From Paenibacillus sp. GM2 (lineage in GTDB: Bacteria > Bacillota > Bacilli > Paenibacillales > Paenibacillaceae): DNA of 56,502 nt. Shown here piece by piece: positions 45,635-54,583 of the stretch. The notes under the pieces were generated by a model. The model was not told the DNA's origin. It worked only from the letters and a program-made list of their open reading frames with translations, and did no database searches. The translations under genes and the position numbers were made by a program. Location of the stretch: positions 385,229 through 441,730 of the forward strand of contig NZ_LN831279.1 of NCBI RefSeq assembly GCF_900069005.2, written 5' to 3'. Within the stretch, counting starts at the first letter, position 1; each line of letters begins with the position of its first letter.

Positions 45635-47257
45635 ATGAAAAGGAAGATCGTATGGAAAATTGCCATCGTCGGTATGCTTGCGATCATCGTTGCAGGGTGC
45701 GCTAAAGGGGATCAGAACGGCAGCGGAAGCACCAAGGGCGATAAATCGAAGCCACAGATTACAATCTCTGCGTACGATGCAGGCAATACACCTCCGGAAG
45801 AAGGAACGATTGAGAAGAATAGATGGGTGACCTGGATGTCCGAGAACGGCCCGGCCCAGATTAAAGTCATCGGTATACCGAGAACAGAGTCCGTTCAAAA
45901 ATTCAATACATTGTTCGCCTCGGACTCCGCTCCTGATCTGATTCAGGAATTTAGCGGCGCGTTCCGCAATCAATTATATGATCAAAAATTAATTCTGCCT
46001 GTCGACGAATTCATTGAGAAATATAGTACGACTTACAAAGAGCTGCTCGAACAATATCCTGCATTAAAGAAAGCAGCTACGATGCCTGATGGGAAAATGT
46101 ACGGGTTCGGACGGATTAACGGTTTGCGACCGCATAATGTGTTGATGGTCAGATCGGATTGGCTCAAAAAGCTGAACCTTTCCGTACCTCAAACGCCAGA
46201 AGAGCTTATCCTCGTCTTAAAAGCATTTCGCGATCAGGATCCGGACGGCAACGGTAAAAAAGATACCATTGCGCTTGATATGGGTTCCCGGTCCATCCAG
46301 GTCCTCGACAGTATGTTCGGCAACGTAGGCTGGACGATTTCCGATGACAAGATGGTCTGGGATTGGGAAAGGGCCAAAGCGGCTGCTGCGTTCAAGAAGC
46401 AATTATATGATGAAGGGTTAATCGACAAAGATTATTTAACGAAAAAGGGATCCGGATACATGGGACTGTATGCGCAGGAAATGATCGCCGGAAAAATCGG
46501 GATGTGGGGTACGAGTGTGCATCAATCCGATATTGAAACATTTAAAGCCCTGAAAAAAGCCGATCCGAATGCGGAGCTACAAGTCATTCCGCTTCCTGCG
46601 ACTGTATTCGGGCAGTTCAGCCCGATCTTGTCCAACCCGGTTCAAATTACCGGCATGATCAATGCAAATGCCAACCATCCGGAAGCGGTTATGGAGTATG
46701 TTGATTTTATGGCATCCAAGGAAACAGGCCAGACTTTGAAATATGGAATCAAGGGTGAAGACTGGAAGGAAGGTGAGAATGGCTGCCAACAGTTCATCGA
46801 TAAAGAAAAAACCGATCCGAAGATTAAATATACGGCAGCCTATACGATGCTATTTTCGCCGATTGTAGAAGGTTCTTGCGGACAGTTCCAGGCATCGTTG
46901 AATCCAAATGACCCGATTGAGAAGCAATACCTGGAGCTTATGAAGCAGGCGTACGAGATCTATTTAGACGAGAAGCATCCGATGCCTGACTTTACGCACC
47001 CGGAACATATTCCGGCCATGCCAGGGCAACTACAAACATCGTTTAACAATGCGACTAAAAATATAGGGGATATTTGGACTAAAGCTGTCATATCCGGACA
47101 TTCTTACTCAATTGATCAAGCATTTCAGGATGCCAAAAGCACGTGGGATAAAAACGATGGAAAAAATATTGAAGAATGGTATGCCAAGTGGTATCAGGAC
47201 AACAAAACAAAAGCCTTTTTTACGAAAGACTTTTACGAGTTCAAACTAAAATTCTAA
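45635..47257 (+). CDS. extracellular solute-binding lipoprotein of the sugar importer
   Basis: The 540-aa protein has a lipoprotein signal: positive MKRK, a hydrophobic stretch, and the lipobox VAGC at about residues 19-22, predicting lipid attachment and anchoring outside the membrane. The mature part matches family-1 solute-binding proteins of the LipO/YtcQ type, including the DPDGNGKKDTIALD segment near residue 205 that resembles a calcium-binding loop. It should capture an oligosaccharide and hand it to the two permeases. AGGAGG at 45616-45621 lies 13 nt before ATG 45635, with a closer AAGG. It is followed within 80 nt by the BNR gene in the same operon. Confidence 0.92.
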   Translation: MKRKIVWKIAIVGMLAIIVAGCAKGDQNGSGSTKGDKSKPQITISAYDAGNTPPEEGTIEKNRWVTWMSENGPAQIKVIGIPRTESVQKFNTLFASDSAPDLIQEFSGAFRNQLYDQKLILPVDEFIEKYSTTYKELLEQYPALKKAATMPDGKMYGFGRINGLRPHNVLMVRSDWLKKLNLSVPQTPEELILVLKAFRDQDPDGNGKKDTIALDMGSRSIQVLDSMFGNVGWTISDDKMVWDWERAKAAAAFKKQLYDEGLIDKDYLTKKGSGYMGLYAQEMIAGKIGMWGTSVHQSDIETFKALKKADPNAELQVIPLPATVFGQFSPILSNPVQITGMINANANHPEAVMEYVDFMASKETGQTLKYGIKGEDWKEGENGCQQFIDKEKTDPKIKYTAAYTMLFSPIVEGSCGQFQASLNPNDPIEKQYLELMKQAYEIYLDEKHPMPDFTHPEHIPAMPGQLQTSFNNATKNIGDIWTKAVISGHSYSIDQAFQDAKSTWDKNDGKNIEEWYAKWYQDNKTKAFFTKDFYEFKLKF

Positions 47258-47337
47258 GGGGTAACTAATGTGAATGCAGGATGGATAGGTTCGCTACTAA
47301 CGTCCTGCTTTTCATTGAACAGGAGGACATGCAAACG

Positions 47338-48450
47338 ATGAGGAATAAAGCGATCCGATACTGTACGGTGGCGGGCGCCGGACCTAATAATCCGCGCAAT
47401 GATACGGCTAGTATCGTTCAGCTCAAGGACGGCAGCCTGCTTCTTGTTTGGCATAAATACGAGAATAACATCGAGGGAGGGAGCGATTTTGGTCTCTGCC
47501 GCATTCATGCCAAAATTTCGAGAGACGATGGGATCACATGGGGCGAGGAAACCCTGCTTGTGGACGTAGAGCCTGGCGACCATAATGTGCAGGCGCCCGG
47601 GGTGACCCGATTGCCTTCCGGTGAACTGCTGCTTCATTGTGTGCGCGGTCATCAAGGAGGCAGCAGCTCGACGATGTGCTTATTCCGTTCCTCAGATGAG
47701 GGGAAAACCTGGAACGATGCAGGCACCATATGGAACCGAAGTAACGGACAATGGATTCAGGGAGGCGCCAATCAGATGAACGTCTTGTCGAATGGTCGAT
47801 TGCTTCTGCCATTTCACTTCGGAACGGGCCATCAGGGGAGCCAGCATAATACCGTTGCTTGCTATCTAAGCGATGATGAGGGCAACAGCTGGAGAAGGTC
47901 AAGCGGAACGGTCAACTTGCCGATGCGCGGCGCCATGGAGGCGTCGGTAGCAGAGTTGCCTTCCGGACAGCTGATCATGTCGCTTCGAACACAGCTAGGA
48001 TCGGTGTTCTTGTCCTTCTCCGATGATAGCGGCGAAACATGGTCATTACCTCAAACCTCAGGACTCAGAGCCCCGGAATCATGCTCTTGCCTAAGACTTA
48101 TTCCCGGCACCAACAACTTGGTTATATTTTATAATGATAGCTGCTACGATCCTGCAAGACACCATTATGGACTGCGTACCCCGTTAACCGCCGCCGTATC
48201 GAGCGATGATGGGATCACATGGATGAAATTGGGAGACATTGAGACCGGACCATTCGAATTTATGAATTTGAATTGTACGTTTACCCATTCGGGGAAAGCG
48301 CTGCTGACTTATACGAAAGTGGAGGACCCGCAAATCACCCAACAGGACATATCGCTGCCCTTCCAAAGGACGGGAATGGATCTGATGCTGGCTAATATCG
48401 AGCGGGGATGGTTTGATGACCTTTGCCTTACAAAGGAGGGATTACGTTGA
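47338..48450 (+). CDS. BNR/Asp-box protein, sialidase-like fold
   Basis: The 370-aa protein has at least five Asp-box repeats (SxDxGxxW): SRDDGITW, SSDEGKTW, SDDEGNSW, SDDSGETW and SSDDGITW. These are the hallmark of six-bladed sialidase-type beta-propellers. Family members include exo-sialidases but also other glycosidases and lyases, so the activity is not certain. No signal peptide is present, implying a cytoplasmic enzyme acting on imported oligosaccharide. I choose ATG 47338, 11 nt after AGGAGG at 47321-47326; in-frame ATGs at 47329 and 47281 are alternatives. Its stop overlaps the start of the deacetylase gene, so the two are translationally coupled. Confidence 0.82.
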   Translation: MRNKAIRYCTVAGAGPNNPRNDTASIVQLKDGSLLLVWHKYENNIEGGSDFGLCRIHAKISRDDGITWGEETLLVDVEPGDHNVQAPGVTRLPSGELLLHCVRGHQGGSSSTMCLFRSSDEGKTWNDAGTIWNRSNGQWIQGGANQMNVLSNGRLLLPFHFGTGHQGSQHNTVACYLSDDEGNSWRRSSGTVNLPMRGAMEASVAELPSGQLIMSLRTQLGSVFLSFSDDSGETWSLPQTSGLRAPESCSCLRLIPGTNNLVIFYNDSCYDPARHHYGLRTPLTAAVSSDDGITWMKLGDIETGPFEFMNLNCTFTHSGKALLTYTKVEDPQITQQDISLPFQRTGMDLMLANIERGWFDDLCLTKEGLR

Positions 48451-49253
48451 GAATACGATACGACCGTTTTCCTGGCGGAAGAATGAAAGCGGTCACATTA
48501 AGCTACGACGATGGTAGGGAAAATGATCGTATGCTTGTGGCCAAAATGAACGACTACGGCTTGAAAGGCGCCTTTCATCTCAACTCGGGCTTTTTTGGAA
48601 AGCCCGGTTATATTAACGCCGAAGAGGTCTCGACGCTGTATGCCGGGCAAGAAGTATCTTCCCATACGGCAGCCCATCCGCATCTGGATCTAATTCCTCC
48701 GGACCGTATGGTTATGGAGATCATGGAAGATCGAAATGCGCTGGAGGAACTTACCGGATGTCCTGTTCGCGGCATGAGCTATCCGTATGGTTCCTGGAAT
48801 GAACGGGTTGTGTCGGCATTGCCCGGCCTCGGCATTGAGTATGCCCGGACGACGAACAGTACTCATACCTTTGCCATGCCGTCCGATTTCCTGCAATGGC
48901 ATCCTACTTGCCATCACAAGCAAATGCTGGAGTTCGGAGAGAAGTTTCTCTCTGATACGCCGAGGCATGCACGAATGGCTCTATTCTATGTGTGGGGACA
49001 TAGCTATGAGTTTGATAGAGATCGGAATTGGAACATCCTCGAACAGTTTGGTGAGTTAGTAGGACGGCACAGCGACATCTGGTATGCTACGAATTCTGAA
49101 ATTATCGCTTACATGAACGCATTACGCCAGCTCCGCTGTTCCGTGTCCGGTCATATCCTACATAACCCGTCAGCTATGTCTGTGTGGATCGAAGTGGAAG
49201 AAACGGCGATCGAAATAAGACCTGGAGAGATCAAGAACCTAAATGCAGACTGA
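48447..49253 (+). CDS. polysaccharide deacetylase (NodB/CE4 family)
   Basis: CE4 enzymes remove N- or O-acetyl groups using a metal held by an Asp-His-His triad. This 268-aa protein has TLSYDDGREND (catalytic and metal Asp), SSHTAAHPHLD (two metal His) and the SYPYGSWNE strand, all in family order. No signal peptide is seen, unlike wall-acting members, so it probably deacetylates an intracellular sugar or oligosaccharide. It starts at TTG 48447 with AAAGGAGGG 6 nt upstream, sharing TTGA with the stop of the preceding gene. Coupling to the BNR gene suggests the two act on the same imported substrate. Confidence 0.85.
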   Translation: MRIRYDRFPGGRMKAVTLSYDDGRENDRMLVAKMNDYGLKGAFHLNSGFFGKPGYINAEEVSTLYAGQEVSSHTAAHPHLDLIPPDRMVMEIMEDRNALEELTGCPVRGMSYPYGSWNERVVSALPGLGIEYARTTNSTHTFAMPSDFLQWHPTCHHKQMLEFGEKFLSDTPRHARMALFYVWGHSYEFDRDRNWNILEQFGELVGRHSDIWYATNSEIIAYMNALRQLRCSVSGHILHNPSAMSVWIEVEETAIEIRPGEIKNLNAD

Positions 49254-49287
49254 TCGCTTTCAAATCTTAATAGAGGAGTGATTGTAT

Positions 49288-52200
49288 TTGACACCTATTA
49301 CATGGAAAAGATCCGTCATTCTATCTTTATTTGTTATTGTCAGCTTATTCGTGACTAGCGGAGGTTCTTCAATTTACGCGCTTGAAAACAATGATGATGT
49401 GACCCAGATTCCAATACAGGCCGATACGTATGTGAATGCAGGATCTCTTGCAAATACAAATTATGGTACGGATCCGATGCTTCAGGTGAGAACGTGGTCA
49501 AGTGATCCGAATTATACCAGGGAATCCTACATGAAATTTGACCTAAGCTCTTATTCGGGGGAAGTAGGATCGGTAACGCTAAACGTGTATGCAGCAGTAA
49601 TTAATACGAACGGCAGTCCGTTGGCCTTTCAATTGTACGGGGTGGAGGACGATACGTGGACAGAGAACAGGGTAACCTGGAACGAAAAGCCGGTCATTGA
49701 CCATTATTTGGCCAATGTAAATGTAGGTTTGACATGGAAATGGATTCAGGTGGACGTGACTTCCTTTGTGAAGGCACAGCTTGCCTCCGATCAGGTTGCC
49801 AGCTTCGGGTTGACCCAAGCTGCCCAAAATGGAGCGTTAATCCATATCAACAGTAAAGAAAACGCAGTCAATCAGCCTTATTTATCTCTATCAAATAGAC
49901 GCGTTGATCCATCGGCGCCAAGTTGGCCCTCCGACGCAAGTGTTGTGATTGAAAATTTAGGCGAGAGCGGTTTGGATTTGAAATGGTCGGAAACGCAGTC
50001 ACCAGAAAATACGGACAGTTACCAAATATTTCAAAATGGAAAGTCCAAAGCAACTGTAACAAGTGATACGTACCATATTCCGATCCAGGATTTAGATATC
50101 GGCAGTACGTACACCTTCAAGATCGAGGCCGGAAATAGTCAAGATAAGTGGAGCCATGATGGCCCGTATGTAACCGTGAACGTTCCAAAAACCGAGCTAA
50201 AGCAAATGAAAATTGGAAATGTGTTCAATGAGAATGAACCGATCCATTTCAAAGTAGCAACACTGCTGCCTAGCGTTACGTGGTCTGCTTATGATATGCA
50301 GGGCGCCAAGATGTCCGAAGGTACAGCATACAATGACCGGGGGAATGCCATTATCAACGTCCCCTACACGAAACGCGGCTACTTTAAGCTCCGGGCAACG
50401 GCGGAATCGTCAGATCAACAAACATCGGTACCATTGGAAACATCGTTTGCCGTTCTGTCGCCTTATGATTTTACGGCTGTAGCGGATTCGCCTTTCGGGA
50501 TGGCGACTCATCTGCATCGGGGACAAACGAATACGATCCCGATCATTCAACAGGCAGGCGTTAAATCGGTTCGGGATGGCATCGAATGGCATGCGATCGA
50601 AAAATCAAAGGAAGTGTACACGTTCAACCCCGTGCCGGATAACTATATGGCGCAGCTCAAAGAGCAAGGTATCGATATGCTGTTTGTCTCTGGATATAAC
50701 AACCCTTTTTACGACAACAATGGTACGCCATACACCGACCAAGGTCGTGAAGGTTTCGCCAACTATGCCGAAGCTTACGTAGATTCCTACAAAGATCAGC
50801 TGATCGCGATGGAGGCCTACAATGAATTTCATGGCTCGTTCGGCAAAAGAGGCAACAGTCCTGCCAACTCCCGGCCTGACTATTATTTTAAATTATTGAA
50901 AAAAACGTATGAGACGGTCAAAGCCAGCCACCCTGAATTCCCGGTCTATGGCATTGTCGCCTCTGAAGATGCAGTGAGCTGGATCGAGGAAGTGTTCAAA
51001 CTGGGCGGGCTGCAGTACATGGACGCAGTTACATTGCATCCTTACCTGTACCCGAATGAGCCGGAAAGCTTGACAGAATCCCTCGATCAAATCAAGGCAT
51101 TAATTCGCCAATATAATAACGGTCAAGATAAACCGATTTGGATCACGGAATTCGGTTATCCAACCCATAAGTCCGTGAATGGCGTTGATGAAATCATACA
51201 GGCAAATTATTTGGTTCGCTACTATGTGTCGGCAATTTCAAGCGGAGTCGAAAAAATATACTGGTACGATATGGTGAATGACGGAGTTCGTAATGACTAC
51301 AACGAAGATAATTTCGGCCTGCTCCGCAATGCGGCTGACCCGCTCGGCGCATTCACTCCGAAACCGGCATATGCCGCATACGCTGTGATGACAAGAGAGC
51401 TTACAAATTGGCAATTTCACGAGGAAGAGTCGTTGGAACCCGACCTCAAAAGTTACCTATTTATGGATGGTGGACAAAACAACAAGCGGGTCGTATGGTC
51501 GCTCGAACCTGTGTCGGCTGTGATCAAGACGAATCAGTCCGTTGAGATTACGGATATGATGGGTAATACGCGGACGTATGCGCCAACGAACGGTCATATT
51601 TATGTAACCTTGACGGGAGAGCCTATCTACATCAAAGGAAATATCCAAACGATAAATAAGGATGCAACATTTACCGTTTCTGGTGGAGGTGCTCTATCAG
51701 GCGAGCCTGTGACCTTTCAGGTTGAAATGAACAACACAACAGCTCAAACGCTTGACTTCATATTGGAGGTAGAAGATCAATCTTATGCGTTGAATGCTGC
51801 CCCTGGTCAGACCAAGCTGCAGTCAGTGGTTGTGAACGGGTTAGATGAAACTGGAACACGGATCGTCAAGGGAGTTCTGAAGTCTGGCGGGCAAGCCATC
51901 GGGCTGCTGCAGTACGCCGCTGCTGTAGATTCTTCCGAAACGCTTCAAATTCGTCCGGTAATGAACGGTAACGAGCCGCTAAGTCAATCGATTAAAGTCC
52001 AAATCCGAAATCACTCAAAGATCAACGCCTTGCCTGTTCATCGTATAGATTGGCAGCTTGGTGCATTATTGGGCAATCAGGAAGTGAATCAAGTGCTGCA
52101 ACCTGATTCGATAGGGACGTTTGATATCGCACTGCAAAATTTTGAACTAGGAAAAAGTTTCACGGCAAACATTAAAGTAGCTTATGGAAACAACAAAACC

Positions 52201-52839
52201 TATGTCTATAAAGGCAATATTGATTTCAATCCGGTTTATAGCGGAACACTTAACGTTGACGGCAATCCCGATCCGCTTATTGTTGCGAAGGCGCCGACCA
52301 TCGATCTATCCAAAGGCAACGTGAAGATGAGCGGCTACCAAGGGGCCGATGATTTGAGCGGCTCCGTATGGTTGAATTACGACAACGACTATTTTTATTT
52401 GACTGCAAAAGTTAAGGATAACATTCATGCTTACCCAGCAACTGATGTGAACATGTGGAACAACGACAGCATCCAATTCGCCATTTCGAATGGTTTGCCC
52501 GGAGAGGATTCGAACTATTATGAATACGGGATTTCTCAAACAGCGGCAGGATCGCAAATTTATCGCTGGATTGCGCCTATAGGGATTGCAAAGGGATGGG
52601 TCTTAAACGGAGAGGTTCGAGTAGCAAGAGACGAAGCCCAGAAGCTGACGACTTATGAATTGGCATTGCCTTGGTCGGAATTAGCCCCAATCACGACAGA
52701 GAGTGGAGTATTCAACTTTTCATTGCTAGTGAATGATAACGACGGAAATCAGCGAAAAGGGTATATCGAATGGGGCGGCGGAATTGGGGATGGCAAAGCG
52801 CCAAGTAAATTCCGATCGATGCAATGGATTCAGGAATAG
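49288..52839 (+). CDS. secreted multidomain glycosidase (DNRLRE, FN3, clan GH-A-like, CBM9-like)
   Basis: The 1183-aa exported protein has a signal peptide (KRSVILSLFVIVSLFV, cleavage near residue 33), a DNRLRE/CBM96-type module (about 40-200, including YMKFDLSSY and TWTENRVTWNEKP), a fibronectin-III-like domain (about 205-300), a beta domain, and a (beta/alpha)8 catalytic region (about 400-730). AYNEFHG (Glu513) and WITEFGYPT (Glu621) fit the acid/base and nucleophile of clan GH-A. The last about 200 residues resemble CBM9. It would cut an extracellular polysaccharide, providing oligosaccharides for the importer encoded upstream. I use TTG 49288, nine nt after AGAGGAG; TTG 49282 is also in frame. 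The exact GH family is not assigned. Confidence 0.85.
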   Translation: MTPITWKRSVILSLFVIVSLFVTSGGSSIYALENNDDVTQIPIQADTYVNAGSLANTNYGTDPMLQVRTWSSDPNYTRESYMKFDLSSYSGEVGSVTLNVYAAVINTNGSPLAFQLYGVEDDTWTENRVTWNEKPVIDHYLANVNVGLTWKWIQVDVTSFVKAQLASDQVASFGLTQAAQNGALIHINSKENAVNQPYLSLSNRRVDPSAPSWPSDASVVIENLGESGLDLKWSETQSPENTDSYQIFQNGKSKATVTSDTYHIPIQDLDIGSTYTFKIEAGNSQDKWSHDGPYVTVNVPKTELKQMKIGNVFNENEPIHFKVATLLPSVTWSAYDMQGAKMSEGTAYNDRGNAIINVPYTKRGYFKLRATAESSDQQTSVPLETSFAVLSPYDFTAVADSPFGMATHLHRGQTNTIPIIQQAGVKSVRDGIEWHAIEKSKEVYTFNPVPDNYMAQLKEQGIDMLFVSGYNNPFYDNNGTPYTDQGREGFANYAEAYVDSYKDQLIAMEAYNEFHGSFGKRGNSPANSRPDYYFKLLKKTYETVKASHPEFPVYGIVASEDAVSWIEEVFKLGGLQYMDAVTLHPYLYPNEPESLTESLDQIKALIRQYNNGQDKPIWITEFGYPTHKSVNGVDEIIQANYLVRYYVSAISSGVEKIYWYDMVNDGVRNDYNEDNFGLLRNAADPLGAFTPKPAYAAYAVMTRELTNWQFHEEESLEPDLKSYLFMDGGQNNKRVVWSLEPVSAVIKTNQSVEITDMMGNTRTYAPTNGHIYVTLTGEPIYIKGNIQTINKDATFTVSGGGALSGEPVTFQVEMNNTTAQTLDFILEVEDQSYALNAAPGQTKLQSVVVNGLDETGTRIVKGVLKSGGQAIGLLQYAAAVDSSETLQIRPVMNGNEPLSQSIKVQIRNHSKINALPVHRIDWQLGALLGNQEVNQVLQPDSIGTFDIALQNFELGKSFTANIKVAYGNNKTYVYKGNIDFNPVYSGTLNVDGNPDPLIVAKAPTIDLSKGNVKMSGYQGADDLSGSVWLNYDNDYFYLTAKVKDNIHAYPATDVNMWNNDSIQFAISNGLPGEDSNYYEYGISQTAAGSQIYRWIAPIGIAKGWVLNGEVRVARDEAQKLTTYELALPWSELAPITTESGVFNFSLLVNDNDGNQRKGYIEWGGGIGDGKAPSKFRSMQWIQE

Positions 52840-52856
52840 GCTGGTAACGCGAATCA

Positions 52857-52886
52857 ACTCCGTCTCTTATGGGACGGAGTTTTTTG
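52857..52886 (+). terminator. terminator of the glycan operon
   Basis: ACTCCGTC pairs with GACGGAGT around a short loop and is followed by TTTTT, 17 nt after the glycosidase stop. The remaining DNA to 53049 shows nothing recognisable. Confidence 0.85.
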
Positions 52887-53049
52887 GCTTTTAAATACAG
52901 ACGTAACCACTTGCAGCCGCAAAACCGGCTTTGTATTTTAAGGCATTTTTTATCTGTAGAAATAGCAAATCGGATCGACTGATCTTTTTCATATAGGGCA
53001 GGTTATAGACATATGTTCAAAATACGATTTTAGGGCGAATTGTGAAAAC

Positions 53050-53093
53050 AAGTAAATAAATGAAAGGCAGGAACAGCTAACGCTGCACCTGCC
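53050..53093 (-). terminator. terminator of the minus-strand dehydrogenase
   Basis: On the minus strand GGCAGGTGCAGC pairs with GCTGTTCCTGCC (two mismatches) around GTTA, followed by a T-rich tail (TTTCATTTATTT). It lies 43 nt past the dehydrogenase stop. Confidence 0.65.
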
Positions 53094-53135
53094 TTCTTGG
53101 CATTGCTGAATGGCAGAAATCACGGGAAAGATGGA

Positions 53136-54032
53136 TCAGATTTGCTTATCACCGATCTTCTGGCCAATCCAGGCTTCGTAAACTTTTACAACAGAGGATA
53201 AGTCCTCATCCCCATAACCTTCGGTCTGGCCAGCCTGGAACAGACTTTTGGCCAAATTTAACATGGGAGCTGGAATCCCGGAATTGTCCGTTAGAGATGA
53301 GGCCAGCTTCAAATCCTTCAGCATGAGAGAGAGTGAAAACTGGTTCGTGAAATCATGCTCGATGATTTTGCGGCCTTTGAGTTCGGCTGCTTTGCTTCCT
53401 GCTGAACCTAGCTGCACCAGTTCGAGGAAGCTGTCCACAGGCAAACCCGATTTGGCGGCGATGGCAAAACCTTCGGCAAGTGCCAGGTTGTTGATGCCGA
53501 CGATCGCATTATGGGCGATTTTGGCTACGGCACCGCTGCCGTTGGGTCCCATGTACAGGATCTTCTTGCCCATAATTTCGAAAAGGTCGCGGCATTTCTC
53601 AAGGATGTCCGCATGACCTCCTATCATGAAGACAAGCGATCCGTCAATGGCGGCTGGAGAGCTTCCGGTTACAGGAGCGTCAAGGAAGCTTCCTCCCCGC
53701 TCCTGAACCTTCGCCGCCGTCTGCTTTACAAGCACAGGGGAGATCGTGCTGCAATCGATCACGATTGCGCCGGACTGAAGCCCAGAGAGAACACCCTCGG
53801 AACCGTCGTATACGGCTTCTATCGATTGGTCATTGCTTACCATTGTAATGACGATATCGGTGGATGCCGCCGCTTCCTTAGGAGATGCGGCCTGCTTGGC
53901 ACCTTGACTAACGAGAGGAGCGCACTTTGAAGCAGTACGATTGTACACTGTGACTTCATAGCCTGCTTTCAGCAAGTTTGCAGCCATTGGCGCGCCCATT
54001 GTTCCCAAGCCGATAAAACCTATTTTATTCAT
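53136..54032 (-). CDS. NAD(P)-dependent beta-hydroxyacid dehydrogenase (3-hydroxyisobutyrate dehydrogenase family)
   Basis: The 298-aa enzyme oxidises a 3-hydroxy acid such as 3-hydroxyisobutyrate, tartronate semialdehyde or a related substrate. It has the Rossmann motif GFIGLGTMGAPMAANL at the N-terminus, the substrate-binding DAPVTGSSPAA segment and the catalytic Lys in SGAVAKIAHNAIVG. The minus-strand ATG at 54032 follows AGAGGTGG; an open extension to 54101 is not family-like. It is transcribed alone and away from the glycan operon, with its own terminator. Substrate cannot be fixed from sequence. Confidence 0.88.
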   Translation of the reverse strand: MNKIGFIGLGTMGAPMAANLLKAGYEVTVYNRTASKCAPLVSQGAKQAASPKEAAASTDIVITMVSNDQSIEAVYDGSEGVLSGLQSGAIVIDCSTISPVLVKQTAAKVQERGGSFLDAPVTGSSPAAIDGSLVFMIGGHADILEKCRDLFEIMGKKILYMGPNGSGAVAKIAHNAIVGINNLALAEGFAIAAKSGLPVDSFLELVQLGSAGSKAAELKGRKIIEHDFTNQFSLSLMLKDLKLASSLTDNSGIPAPMLNLAKSLFQAGQTEGYGDEDLSSVVKVYEAWIGQKIGDKQI

Positions 54033-54583
54033 GATTGTCCACCTCTTTTTAAGTATCTGCAAACCTACTTGTATTTTAACATGTTGGCAGGAAGGGTGCA
54101 TAATGTGCCCTTGTGTTCATACAGGTTTTACAGTATCCTATTTTTAAGTTGTTTTAGTAGTTGTTCAAAAAGCTCGCTTTGGATAAAAAAAACCGATCAA
54201 AGTCACTCAAGGCTGAGCGACAGCGATGCGAGTACAGGTTTTCTTGCGAATAGAGTTTCATTAGCCATGCTGATAACGAATAAACTCTATCTCTATCACA
54301 AAGTGAACAGGCAGCTATTTGGCATCGAATCTTGAATTTAGCCGGGCCTAAGCGAATGCCTACGAAGTTATGTTTCCTCCGGAAACATCTCAGGTGCTCA
54401 TGTACCCACTTCGTATGTCTCATCCTCAAGCCCTAGCTTTATCCAACCTTCTCGGTGCTGAGAACTCGATCTTTTTGAACTTCTATTTAAGAGGTTGTCA
54501 CTTTTATTTAAGAGGACTAATGACTATCATTACCTCTTGTGGATAGGCAGTGCGATAAATATATAGATGGAGGTTTGTTTCAG
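54033..54583. other. intergenic region between the dehydrogenase and pgi
   Basis: Most of this stretch is the third copy of the dispersed element. After it, TATTTAAGAGG is repeated at about 54484 and 54504 in the pgi leader. I see no gene and no convincing promoter hexamers. Confidence 0.5.
54158..54485 (+). repeat. dispersed element, copy 3 (longer form)
   Basis: The copy begins TAGTTGTTCAAAAAG and shares CTCAAGGCTGAGCGACAGCG and AGGTTTTCTTGCGA with copy 2 over its first about 105 bp. It ends CGATCTTTTTGAACTTC, again giving TTCAAAAAG-type inverted ends. It is about 140 bp longer than the other two copies, with an unrelated middle section. Confidence 0.65.
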
